From Chitinophagales bacterium (lineage in GTDB: Bacteria; Bacteroidota; Bacteroidia; Chitinophagales; UBA10324): a stretch of 7,718 nt of DNA. The stretch spans positions 1 through 7,718 of the forward strand of contig JAJAYG010000544.1 in NCBI GenBank assembly GCA_026786335.1, given 5' to 3'. Numbering within the stretch: position 1 is the stretch's first letter; the number at the start of each line of letters is the position of its first letter. The translations under genes and the position numbers were made by a program. The notes under the pieces are model-generated. The model had not been told where the DNA came from. It saw nothing but the letters and a program-made list of their open reading frames with translations, and made no database searches. Below, piece by piece: positions 1 to 6,438 of the stretch.

Positions 1-657
1 CAAACTATTGCGCAAAGTTTTTCTTCTTTGATTGAAACCTGATTTTACCAAAGCGAAAAAGAATTTTTCATCCTCAACCTTTTCAGGTGATTCTAATCTC
101 ACAATTCTTATTACTGCTGATTTTACTTTTGGCGGAGGCGCAAAGCACTTCTCACCCACCTCAAATAAATATTCAACTTTATAAAATGCTTGAAGCAGTA
201 CGCTTAAAATTCCGTAATTTTTATTTCCCTCGCCCGAGGCAATTCGCTGCGCCACTTCCTTTTGAAACATTCCAACCATCATCGGTATCCTGTTTTTGTT
301 TTCCAGTATTTTAAAAAGGATTTGTGTTGAAATGTTGTAAGGAAAATTTCCGATCACGGCAATTGATTCTTCTTTGAGCGCTGCCAAATCAAATTTCAAA
401 AAGTCATCATGAAAAATATTTCCTTCGGGAAAAGAAAATTTTTCTTTAACAAAGTTAATCATTCTACTATCAGTATCAACAGCATAAAATGTTTTCCCTT
501 CCTGCTTCAATAAATATTTTGTGAGCATTCCCATGCCCGGCCCAATTTCTAAAATTGCCGCGGCATTAGCCTTCTTCAAAAATTCTTCAACAATTTTTTT
601 GGCGATGTTTTCATCTTTCAAAAAATGCTGCCCTAATGATTTTTTCGCCCGAAGCAT
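1..657 (-). CDS. rsmA: 16S rRNA adenine(1518)/adenine(1519) dimethyltransferase RsmA (KsgA), 3'-truncated by window edge
   Basis: RsmA uses S-adenosylmethionine to dimethylate two adjacent adenines in the 3' terminal hairpin of 16S rRNA, a late step of small-subunit maturation in the cytoplasm. Reading the minus strand from ATG at 657 gives 219 uninterrupted codons reaching base 1. The N-terminus RAKKSLGQHFLKD (residues 3-15) is the family signature. EIGPGMG (37-43) is the SAM-binding motif I, NFPYNIS (104-110) is the catalytic motif IV, and GFNQRRKTLRNSL closes the visible part. Family members are about 260 residues, so roughly 40 C-terminal residues lie outside the window. The start is chosen because an in-frame TAA lies 8 codons upstream and only three residues precede the conserved RAKKSLGQHF. 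No Shine-Dalgarno is visible. It is divergent from pepA, with an 82-base gap. Identification is very secure. Confidence 0.95.
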   Translation of the reverse strand, partial: MLRAKKSLGQHFLKDENIAKKIVEEFLKKANAAAILEIGPGMGMLTKYLLKQEGKTFYAVDTDSRMINFVKEKFSFPEGNIFHDDFLKFDLAALKEESIAVIGNFPYNISTQILFKILENKNRIPMMVGMFQKEVAQRIASGEGNKNYGILSVLLQAFYKVEYLFEVGEKCFAPPPKVKSAVIRIVRLESPEKVEDEKFFFALVKSGFNQRRKTLRNSL

Positions 658-702
658 CGAAGAATTTATTCTGTTTTAAAATCTGCCGCAATGAATTTAA
701 GT

Positions 703-710
703 TAGATTTG
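703..710 (+). promoter_or_regulatory. Candidate Bacteroidota -7 promoter box for pepA
   Basis: TAGATTTG matches the Bacteroidota -7 consensus TAnnTTTG exactly and lies 29 bases before the preferred pepA ATG at 740. Transcription would start near 717. No convincing -33 TTG/TTTG element is visible at the expected distance, so this rests on one short motif in the right place. Confidence 0.45.
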
Positions 711-739
711 CCGCCTCAAAATTTTTGACCCAAACCAAT

Positions 740-2176
740 ATGAAAATTACAGCCGCAGGCAAGTTAAGCCGCAATGCTCACATAATTTTTCTTGCCGAAA
801 AAAATACCGACTTCAAATTATTGCAATTGCCCGAAGAAGATATTGACCTTATAAAAAGTCAACTAAAGAAAGAGGTAAAGCAAATTGTAATTCCTTCCCC
901 ATCAAAAATGCTCTATGTTATAATTCTTGAAATGAAAGATGCTGCATTTCAAACCGATGAATTAAATCGCAAAGCCGGAAATAAAATTCTGGCTTCAATC
1001 AACCACCACAAAATTGATTCGGTGGTTGTTCAAAATTTTTCTTCCATAGAAAATGCAACTATCACTTTTGCCGAAGGAATGGCGCTTGGCAATTACCAAT
1101 TCATTCGTTACAAAAAAGATATTGAGAAAGAATCCAATTCGCTTAAAGAGATTTTAATCAGTGATGAAAAAATTTCTAAACAACAAATTGAAGAGCTGCA
1201 AGCAATCACCGATTCAATTTATCTCGTGCGTGATTTGGTAAATACACCGGTTAATTATTTGAACGCCACCGATCTTGCAAATGAAATTGCAAGTGCCGGA
1301 AAGAAAGCAGGATTTAGAACTGAAATATTTAACAAGTCAAAAATCACCGCATTAAAAATGGGCGGTTTGCTCTCGGTAAATCAGGGCAGCGTTGATCCTC
1401 CCACCTTCACCATCATGGAATACAAACCAAAAAATGCGGTGAACAAAAAACCAATTGTGTTAGTGGGTAAAGGTGTGGTGTATGATACCGGCGGTTTGAG
1501 TTTGAAGCCGACCGGAAATTCAATGGACTACATGAAGTGCGATATGGCCGGTGCCGCAACCATGCTTGGTGCTATTTATTGCGCAGCAAAAACAAAACTT
1601 CCTGTGCATGTGATCGGGCTGGTGCCTGCTACTGATAACCGCCCGGGCTTTAATGCATTTGCTCCGGGCGATGTAATTACCATGCACAACGGCATGACGG
1701 TTGAAATGCTTAACAGCGATGCCGAAGGAAGAATGATACTCGGTGATGCTTTAAGTTTTGCGCGCCAATACAAACCCGAACTCGTGATAGATGCCGCAAC
1801 ATTAACCGGTGCAGCGCATCGTGCTGTAGGTGATTATGCAATTGCATACATGGGAACTGCTGCTGCTGAAACAAAAAATCAAATGGAAGAATGCGGCCGC
1901 GAAGTATATGAGCGCTTGATTGAATTTCCATTGTGGGATGAGTATGGTGAAATGATTAAAAGTGATATTGCCGATATGAAAAATGTTGGCGGCGTAAATG
2001 CCGGTGCAATCACGGCCGGAAAATTCTTAGAAAAATTTACTGACTATCCTTGGTTGCATCTCGACATTGCGGGAGTTGCTTATTTATCATCAGCACAATC
2101 TTACCGTGGTAAAAATGCATCGGCAGTTGGAATGCGGTTGCTGTTTAGGTTCTTGAAGAAAAGAGCTACAGTATAA
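740..2176 (+). CDS. pepA: Leucyl aminopeptidase, M17 family
   Basis: A cytosolic two-metal exopeptidase that removes N-terminal residues from peptides; the family usually forms hexamers. The product is 478 residues, a normal length. The N-terminal half is the variable M17 domain. The C-terminal half is catalytic: VGKGVVYDTGGLSLKP (242-257) supplies metal ligands K244 and D249 and catalytic K256. MKCDMAGAA supplies D268. NSDAEGR (325-331) supplies D327, E329 and catalytic R331, and is the family signature with Ser replacing the usual Thr. All expected active-site residues are present, judged by alignment with remembered E. coli PepA. The frame can be extended to TTG at 725, adding five residues, but ATG at 740 is the stronger codon and fits the upstream box. 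There is no signal peptide. pdxA follows after 71 bases without a visible promoter, so the two are probably co-transcribed. Confidence 0.94.
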   Translation: MKITAAGKLSRNAHIIFLAEKNTDFKLLQLPEEDIDLIKSQLKKEVKQIVIPSPSKMLYVIILEMKDAAFQTDELNRKAGNKILASINHHKIDSVVVQNFSSIENATITFAEGMALGNYQFIRYKKDIEKESNSLKEILISDEKISKQQIEELQAITDSIYLVRDLVNTPVNYLNATDLANEIASAGKKAGFRTEIFNKSKITALKMGGLLSVNQGSVDPPTFTIMEYKPKNAVNKKPIVLVGKGVVYDTGGLSLKPTGNSMDYMKCDMAGAATMLGAIYCAAKTKLPVHVIGLVPATDNRPGFNAFAPGDVITMHNGMTVEMLNSDAEGRMILGDALSFARQYKPELVIDAATLTGAAHRAVGDYAIAYMGTAAAETKNQMEECGREVYERLIEFPLWDEYGEMIKSDIADMKNVGGVNAGAITAGKFLEKFTDYPWLHLDIAGVAYLSSAQSYRGKNASAVGMRLLFRFLKKRATV

Positions 2177-2200
2177 AATTCAAAATACAAAATTCAAAAT
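2175..2200 (+). repeat. Perfect 12-base direct repeat in the pepA-pdxA gap
   Basis: AAAATTCAAAAT occurs at 2175-2186 and again at 2189-2200, beginning within the pepA stop codon. It is followed by AATCGGAATCGCAA (2198-2211), which resembles the TTCGGAT-rich repeat family found at 3308 and 7395, in the orientation of the latter. I see no hairpin and no promoter box here. Function is unknown; it may be a decayed member of a dispersed intergenic repeat. Confidence 0.6.
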
Positions 2201-2247
2201 CGGAATCGCAAAACACAAAACTCAGTACTCAAAACATAAATCTACCC

Positions 2248-3306
2248 ATGAGCGAAAGACATAAATTTTTACTCGGTATTTCAATTGGTGATTTCAATGG
2301 CATTGGTATCGAAGTGATTTTGAAAACTTTTGCCGATAACAGAATGATGGAATTCTGCACGCCGGTTTTGTATGGCACTTCGAAACTCATCAACTACCAT
2401 CGCAAAATTTTGAACATGGGAAATTTTGCATTCGCTCAGTCATCAACCATCGAGCGCATTCAACCTAATACTTTCAACATCATCAATTGCTGGGATGATG
2501 ATCCCATTCCTCAATTAGGAATCGTGAGTGATGTTGCAGGTAAGTTTGCTTTTCTATCACTGCAAGCTGCGGTAAAAGATTTGAAGGAAGGAAAAATTGA
2601 CGGGCTTATTACAGCACCTATCAACAAAAAAAATATTCAGTCACCCGAATTTAAATTCAACGGACACACCGGTTATTTGGCAGAGCAGGCAGGCGGAATA
2701 AATTACTGCATGCTGTTGTGCAGTAATGATATTCGAATAGGATTGGTAACAGAACATGTTCCGGTTTCGGAAATTGCGCAGCACATTAAGAAAGAGAAAA
2801 TTCTAAAGAAGATCGAGATCATTAAAAAAACTTTGGTGCAGGATTTTGGAATTGAAAAACCGAAGATCGCTGTGCTCGGTTTAAATCCGCATGCGGGTGA
2901 CGATGGTTTGATCGGTAAAGACGAGATTGAAGAAATAAAACCAGCCATCGAAGAAGCAAAAGCAAAAAATACTTTTGTGATGGGGCCTTACCCTGCCGAT
3001 GGATTTTTCGGCAGTGGCCATCAAACAAAATTCGATGCAGTGCTTGCCATGTACCACGATCAGGGATTAGCGCCATTCAAAGCTTTGTGCTTTGATTCGG
3101 GTGTAAATTATACTGCTGGTCTTCCTTTCGTGCGCACCTCGCCCGATCATGGTGTGGCTTATGATATTGCAGGAAAAAATATTGCGCGTGAAGATTCATT
3201 TCGCGAAGCGGTATTTCTTGCTATAGATGTTTTAAAGAGGCGCACAAACTACAAGGAGATGACTGCGAACCCGCTGAAGAAAACTGAGATAAGGTTGGAG
3301 AGATAA
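2248..3306 (+). CDS. pdxA: 4-hydroxythreonine-4-phosphate dehydrogenase PdxA
   Basis: PdxA oxidises 4-phosphohydroxy-L-threonine with NAD; the product decarboxylates to 3-amino-2-oxopropyl phosphate, a substrate of PdxJ in the DXP-dependent pyridoxal phosphate pathway. It is a cytosolic dimer. The 352-residue length is normal for Bacteroidota versions. Metal-binding histidines are visible in TEHVP (H170), LNPHAGDDG (H215) and YHDQGLAPFKAL (H270), with spacings identical to remembered E. coli H166/H211/H266. GISIGDFNGIG (10-20) replaces the commoner GDPxGIGPE, a variant I associate with this phylum. NGHTGYLAE (138-146) and TSPDHGVAYDIAG (297-309) are further family blocks. The start ATG directly precedes the conserved N-terminus and has no Shine-Dalgarno. 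It lies downstream of pepA, probably in the same transcript. No strong terminator follows, only two 5-bp stems (3349-3361 and 3392-3404). Confidence 0.97.
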   Translation: MSERHKFLLGISIGDFNGIGIEVILKTFADNRMMEFCTPVLYGTSKLINYHRKILNMGNFAFAQSSTIERIQPNTFNIINCWDDDPIPQLGIVSDVAGKFAFLSLQAAVKDLKEGKIDGLITAPINKKNIQSPEFKFNGHTGYLAEQAGGINYCMLLCSNDIRIGLVTEHVPVSEIAQHIKKEKILKKIEIIKKTLVQDFGIEKPKIAVLGLNPHAGDDGLIGKDEIEEIKPAIEEAKAKNTFVMGPYPADGFFGSGHQTKFDAVLAMYHDQGLAPFKALCFDSGVNYTAGLPFVRTSPDHGVAYDIAGKNIAREDSFREAVFLAIDVLKRRTNYKEMTANPLKKTEIRLER

Positions 3307-3307
3307 A

Positions 3308-3341
3308 GGATTTCGGATTGTGAATTTCTGATTTCGGAATT
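3308..3341 (+). repeat. Left copy of an inverted TTCGGAT-rich intergenic repeat
   Basis: It begins two bases after the pdxA stop codon and contains GATTTCGGAT followed by GATTTCGGA. Aligned without gaps to the reverse complement of 7395-7428, 26 of 34 positions match by hand count, including runs of 11 (3309-3319) and 9 (3330-3338). With that copy it brackets the minus-strand gene block. Similar TTCGGATTTC strings are common in Bacteroidota intergenic DNA, so it may be a dispersed repeat rather than a true terminal repeat. Confidence 0.6.
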
Positions 3342-3414
3342 GCTTGGCAGATTGTTAATCTACGTCAATAAATCCTATCACCCTACCAATCCTAAGAATC
3401 TTAGTTCACACAAT

Positions 3415-4071
3415 TTACTCCTGCCCTTTATTCCAATTAAAATTGTAGTGGATGCCGAGGCTGAGATATTTATAAATTGTTAAAGTCCATGACGTATAGC
3501 TCTCAGTATTGTTTGATTGATTTTCCGGATGAAAATGCAACCCAAAGTTTAAGTTGAGCAAATCTGTATTGAGCGAAATTCTTTTTGAAATGAAATATTC
3601 AAAACCAATAGTTGGTCCCAGTGTAATGTAATTAGTGTATATATCCTGATCACTACTATATGGAGTTCTTAATAATGAATAGTAATAATCTAATGATGGT
3701 GTAAAATAAAAATTCTTAAAAAGTTTTTGTTTGAAAACAACACCTGAATTTAAACTCATACATCTGCTCGGTTTATAAGGAGCTGAATCAATAACGATTG
3801 TATAATTTGAAAAGAAGAGGTAATCTGCCAATGAAAAACCACCTTCAAAATAAAATTTATTACTTAATCTGCCTTCGTAAGAAATAAAAAAAGATGGCAA
3901 TTCAATTATTTTAATCGTCGGCTTGTGGGAATCAAAAAGTGTAACAAAGTAATATGGAGGAGAAACAAATTCCAATGCAACCGAATTAGAATAATAAGGA
4001 CACTTTTCACCGCTTTACGCAAAACAGGAGATTGAAAACATTACAATAAAAAGTGCAGTAATAATTTTCAT
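3415..4071 (-). pseudogene. Beta-barrel-like outer-membrane protein gene interrupted by TAA at its signal peptide junction
   Basis: From ATG at 4071 the minus strand encodes MKIITALFIVMFSISCFA, a convincing signal peptide with a cleavage-type CFA ending. The very next codon is TAA (4015-4017). The same frame then continues as SGEKCPYYSNSVALEF and stays open to the stop at 3415. Without the TAA the protein would be 218 residues. Bacteroidota signal peptides very often end in AQ, so a single CAA-to-TAA transition explains the lesion well (inference). The mature part is rich in alternating aromatic and polar stretches separated by turns (for example YFEGGFSL, KNFYFTPSLDYYYSL, YLSLGIHYNFNW), suggesting a small outer-membrane beta-barrel; I cannot name a family. 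An internal TTG at 3975 could start a leaderless 186-residue product, but it would not be exported. A sequencing error is the main alternative to a real pseudogene. It lies 61 bases downstream of the propeller gene. Confidence 0.68.
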
Positions 4072-4087
4072 TGAAAGGAATGAAGAA

Positions 4088-4095
4088 CGAAGATA
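4088..4095 (-). promoter_or_regulatory. Weak candidate -7 box before the interrupted barrel gene
   Basis: On the minus strand TATCTTCG matches TAnnTTTG at all fixed positions but one. It lies 16 bases before the ATG at 4071. A TTG about 23 bases upstream could be a -33 element. In AT-rich DNA such a match can arise by chance. Confidence 0.22.
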
Positions 4096-4132
4096 ATTTT
4101 TCTACATAATATTTATAACAACGAATCGCCAA

Positions 4133-5710
4133 TTATTTTCCCTTCACAAATTTCTTAAAAACCCGCTCACCGCTTTTGTTATTTATGATTTCAATAGTAT
4201 AAAATCCCGCTGCTAAAGCCGAAGTGTTGAGTTGCGCAGTGAAGTTGGTAAATTTTTGGGGAATGAAAATTTCTTTTCCATTTACATCATCAACTTCAAT
4301 GGTTGTTGCATTCGTTTCTATTCCCAAATTAATTATCAAATAATCTTGTGCGGGATTTGGGTAAACTGAAATAAAATTAGTTGCAGGCGTTTCAATTCCC
4401 GAAACATCAGCAGACAATTTCACGATCCAATAATCCTCTGTATTTCCTAAACTGTTCGGGTGATTGCCGGTAACATCGCCATCATTGGAGAAAGAAGAAC
4501 CTGCGATCAAATAACTTCCATCGGTATTTTGCACAACAGCATTTGCGTGGTCTAAATAACTTCCGCCTAAAGATTTTTGCCATTGCAAATTTCCGGTTGC
4601 ATCGAGTTTTAAAATCCAGTCATCTTTTAATCCGTGATTTAGAGTGGCATCACCATCACTGCTGTAAGAATCTCCGGCAACAATAAAACCGCCATCAGTT
4701 GTTTGATCAACTGAAGTCGCCATTTCGTAATCACTGCCGCCGTAAGATTTTTGCCAGAGTAAATTTCCATTAACATCCAATTTTAAAATCCAATAGTCAG
4801 ATGAACCATTATTATTTGTTGCATTGCCATCATTGGAAGCAGATTCGCCAACAACAATTAAACCTCCATCAATTGTATTTTCAATTGCATAAGCAAAATC
4901 ATCACCGCTGCCGCCAAAGCATTTTTGCCATAGCAAAGTACCATAGGCATCAAGCTTCACTAACCACACATCTGAATTACCATGATTACCTGTAACATCA
5001 CTGTTAGCAGAATGAGTGCCGCCTGCAATCACAAAATCACCATTGTTTGTTTGTACAACTGCGTATGCTTCATCAGATTTATCTCCGCCAAAAGATCTTT
5101 GCCATTCTATAACTCCGGCTACATCTAATTTAACTACCCAGTAATCCCAGTCGCCATTATTTTTCCAGAGGTCGCCGTCATTTGATTTTGAATAGCCGAC
5201 AAAAATGAAACCTCCATCAAAGCATTCTTTAATCGAGAAGCCCCAGTCTTCTTCACTGCCGCCTAATGATTTTCGCCAGAGTAAATTTCCTTGCGCATCT
5301 AATCGCAGTACACAAAAATCTGTGCTGCCATGATTGAAAGTAAAATCACCATCCGATGATTTTGTGTAACCTGCAACCACATAACCACCATCAGAAAGTT
5401 GTTGGATGGAATAGGCAACATCATTCAAGGTGCCGCCAAAAGATTTCTGCCATTCAAGATTTCCGGCTGCATCAAATTTTAATATCCAGCAATCCGACAT
5501 TCCTTTGTTATCAATGATATCTCCATCATGCGACCACGAATAACCGGCTATAATATTTCCGCCATCACTGGTTTGAATAATTGATTGTGCTGTTTCGCCC
5601 AAGCTGCCGCCAAGAGATTTTTGCCATTCGATTGATGGCGCAACTTGAGCATTGAGTGAAGAAAAGATTAGGGCATTGAATAAAAATAAAATCAGAATAG
5701 CTTTTTTCAT
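4133..5710 (-). CDS. Secreted seven-repeat beta-propeller protein with T9SS type A sorting domain
   Basis: A 525-residue exported protein. Residues 1-22 are a signal peptide (MKKAILILFLFNALIFSSLNAQ). Seven tandem repeats follow, starting at W29, W87, W145, W203, W261, W319 and W377. The consensus is roughly WQKSLGGS, then DGGxxxAGxSxSxDGD, NHGxxDYWxxKLD and GNL. The first six are each exactly 58 residues; the seventh has a 5-residue insertion before DYW and lacks the GNL ending. Seven such units suggest a seven-bladed propeller, with the EWQK before the first repeat closing the ring (inference). Residues 437-525 form a T9SS sorting domain: VYPNPAQDYLIINL near the start and GFYTIEI...FKKFVK at the end, which directs export across the outer membrane and anchoring or release. 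No enzymatic motif is visible; ligand and role are unknown. The frame extends to GTG at 5752, but ATG at 5710 begins the signal peptide and lies just after a promoter-like box. Confidence 0.9.
   Translation of the reverse strand: MKKAILILFLFNALIFSSLNAQVAPSIEWQKSLGGSLGETAQSIIQTSDGGNIIAGYSWSHDGDIIDNKGMSDCWILKFDAAGNLEWQKSFGGTLNDVAYSIQQLSDGGYVVAGYTKSSDGDFTFNHGSTDFCVLRLDAQGNLLWRKSLGGSEEDWGFSIKECFDGGFIFVGYSKSNDGDLWKNNGDWDYWVVKLDVAGVIEWQRSFGGDKSDEAYAVVQTNNGDFVIAGGTHSANSDVTGNHGNSDVWLVKLDAYGTLLWQKCFGGSGDDFAYAIENTIDGGLIVVGESASNDGNATNNNGSSDYWILKLDVNGNLLWQKSYGGSDYEMATSVDQTTDGGFIVAGDSYSSDGDATLNHGLKDDWILKLDATGNLQWQKSLGGSYLDHANAVVQNTDGSYLIAGSSFSNDGDVTGNHPNSLGNTEDYWIVKLSADVSGIETPATNFISVYPNPAQDYLIINLGIETNATTIEVDDVNGKEIFIPQKFTNFTAQLNTSALAAGFYTIEIINNKSGERVFKKFVKGK
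4403..5626 (-). repeat. Seven tandem 174-base coding repeats
   Basis: Units run 5626-5453, 5452-5279, 5278-5105, 5104-4931, 4930-4757, 4756-4583 and 4582-4403 (the last about 180 bases). The first six keep an exact 174-base period with no indel. Units are diverged at the DNA level, but share the plus-strand motif reading TTTTGCCA at each WQK and the DGGF and DYW blocks. The fourth unit has NSD in place of the DGD turn. Confidence 0.9.
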
Positions 5711-5728
5711 TTCATAAAATTTCACAAC

Positions 5729-5736
5729 CAAAATTA
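5729..5736 (-). promoter_or_regulatory. Candidate Bacteroidota -7 promoter box for the propeller gene
   Basis: On the minus strand TAATTTTG matches TAnnTTTG exactly and lies 18 bases before ATG 5710, giving a leader of about a dozen bases. It sits downstream of the alternative GTG start at 5752, which supports ATG 5710 as the true start. No clear -33 element is seen. It implies that the propeller gene has its own promoter, separate from the toxin operon that ends at 5774. Confidence 0.45.
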
Positions 5737-5773
5737 AAAACTTATTAATCACATTTCTACTTTTATTGTATGA

Positions 5774-6184
5774 TTATAACTGTTTCAAGATTTCGACAAA
5801 TTCTTCAATATCAATCAAATTTACTTTTGGAAAAGAAATTTTTTTGAGTACATTAAAGTGCGAATCCACAGAAACAAGATAGTCACCTTCAGCTGCAACA
5901 TAAAGATCAACAAATTTATTATCGTCAAAATCTTGCGCAATCAGATTCCAATTATAGAAAACATTGCACTTTAGAACATTTTTAAGTGAAGACAAAGAAT
6001 CAATTGTTCTAACTGCAACTACAGCATTTGCTTTGGCGGAAATAATTTTTTGATACTCTAAAAAAACCTCATTGCTTATAAGCAATTCATACTTCTCACT
6101 CAGCAATGCATCAAAAATTATTCTGTAACGAGAGTTTATAGGAATGGAAACAAGAAGAATATTAGTGTCGAGAACCACTCTCAT
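5774..6184 (-). CDS. PIN-domain toxin (COG1569-like putative toxin-antitoxin ribonuclease)
   Basis: PIN-domain proteins are metal-dependent RNases; when paired with a small antitoxin they block translation by cutting RNA (family knowledge). The 136-residue product has the expected architecture. It opens with VVLDTNILLVS (3-13), carrying catalytic D6. NEVFLEY (38-44) offers E39 or E43. DFDDNKFVDLYVAAEGDYLVSVD (85-107) carries D88, D93 and D107, so the acidic cluster appears complete and the enzyme could be active. The DDNKF and GDYLVSVD forms point to the COG1569 branch rather than classical VapC. Its ATG overlaps the stop of the upstream antitoxin-like gene by four bases (ATGA, 6181-6184), indicating translational coupling. 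The target RNA cannot be told from sequence. Confidence 0.85.
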   Translation of the reverse strand: MRVVLDTNILLVSIPINSRYRIIFDALLSEKYELLISNEVFLEYQKIISAKANAVVAVRTIDSLSSLKNVLKCNVFYNWNLIAQDFDDNKFVDLYVAAEGDYLVSVDSHFNVLKKISFPKVNLIDIEEFVEILKQL

Positions 6185-6438
6185 TTGTACGGAGTTCTCA
6201 TGTGTTCATTGAGCCAACCATTTATCGTATCTTCTGAATATCCTCTCTCCTTCCAAATTTTTTCCATCTCATCAGAAGCTTTATCAGCAAAGAAATGCGC
6301 CAGCAAATTCCTTATCTCAATCAGTTGTTCATCTTTCAATTTCAAACTGAAAATCTTTAGCAACTCTAATTGTAGGTTGGTAAGTTTTCCTTCAAGTACT
6401 TCCATAGCATAAAAATTTTCTTTTCCAAAAATAATCAT
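6181..6438 (-). CDS. Small antitoxin-like protein partnered with the PIN toxin
   Basis: An 85-residue charged protein directly upstream of the PIN toxin. The core reads KLTNLQLELLKIFSLKLKDE (18-37), then LLAHFFADKASDEMEKIW and a conserved-looking tail GYSEDTINGWLNEHMRTPY. I recall similar short proteins with the LTxLQLELLK and WLNEHxRTPY ends beside PIN toxins in Bacteroidota, usually annotated as hypothetical. The antitoxin role is inferred from size, position and overlap. It looks mostly helical and I see no standard DNA-binding fold such as AbrB or RHH. ATG 6438 overlaps the esterase stop by four bases. ATG 6405 (MEVLEGKL) is a serious alternative: it gives 74 residues and removes an 11-residue leader that the core does not seem to need. 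Confidence 0.65.
   Translation of the reverse strand: MIIFGKENFYAMEVLEGKLTNLQLELLKIFSLKLKDEQLIEIRNLLAHFFADKASDEMEKIWKERGYSEDTINGWLNEHMRTPYK

Noticed and set aside
87..314. Plus-strand open frame of 75 codons antiparallel to rsmA.
   Set aside because: It lies wholly within rsmA, whose minus-strand frame carries all family motifs; the plus frame has no recognisable features.
3349..3404. Two short stems (AGATT/AATCT at 3349-3361; CTAAG/CTTAG at 3392-3404) as pdxA terminators.
   Set aside because: Stems are only five base pairs, AT-rich, and lack a following T-run; no real support for termination.
4801..4995. Plus-strand open frame rich in His and Gln within the propeller gene.
   Set aside because: It is the antisense reading of the conserved repeats, which explains its biased composition; the minus frame is clearly the gene.
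4403..5626. Regular 174-base tandem repeat considered as a CRISPR-like or other non-coding array.
   Set aside because: The period is a multiple of three, the units are coding and diverged, and there are no short repeats with unique spacers.
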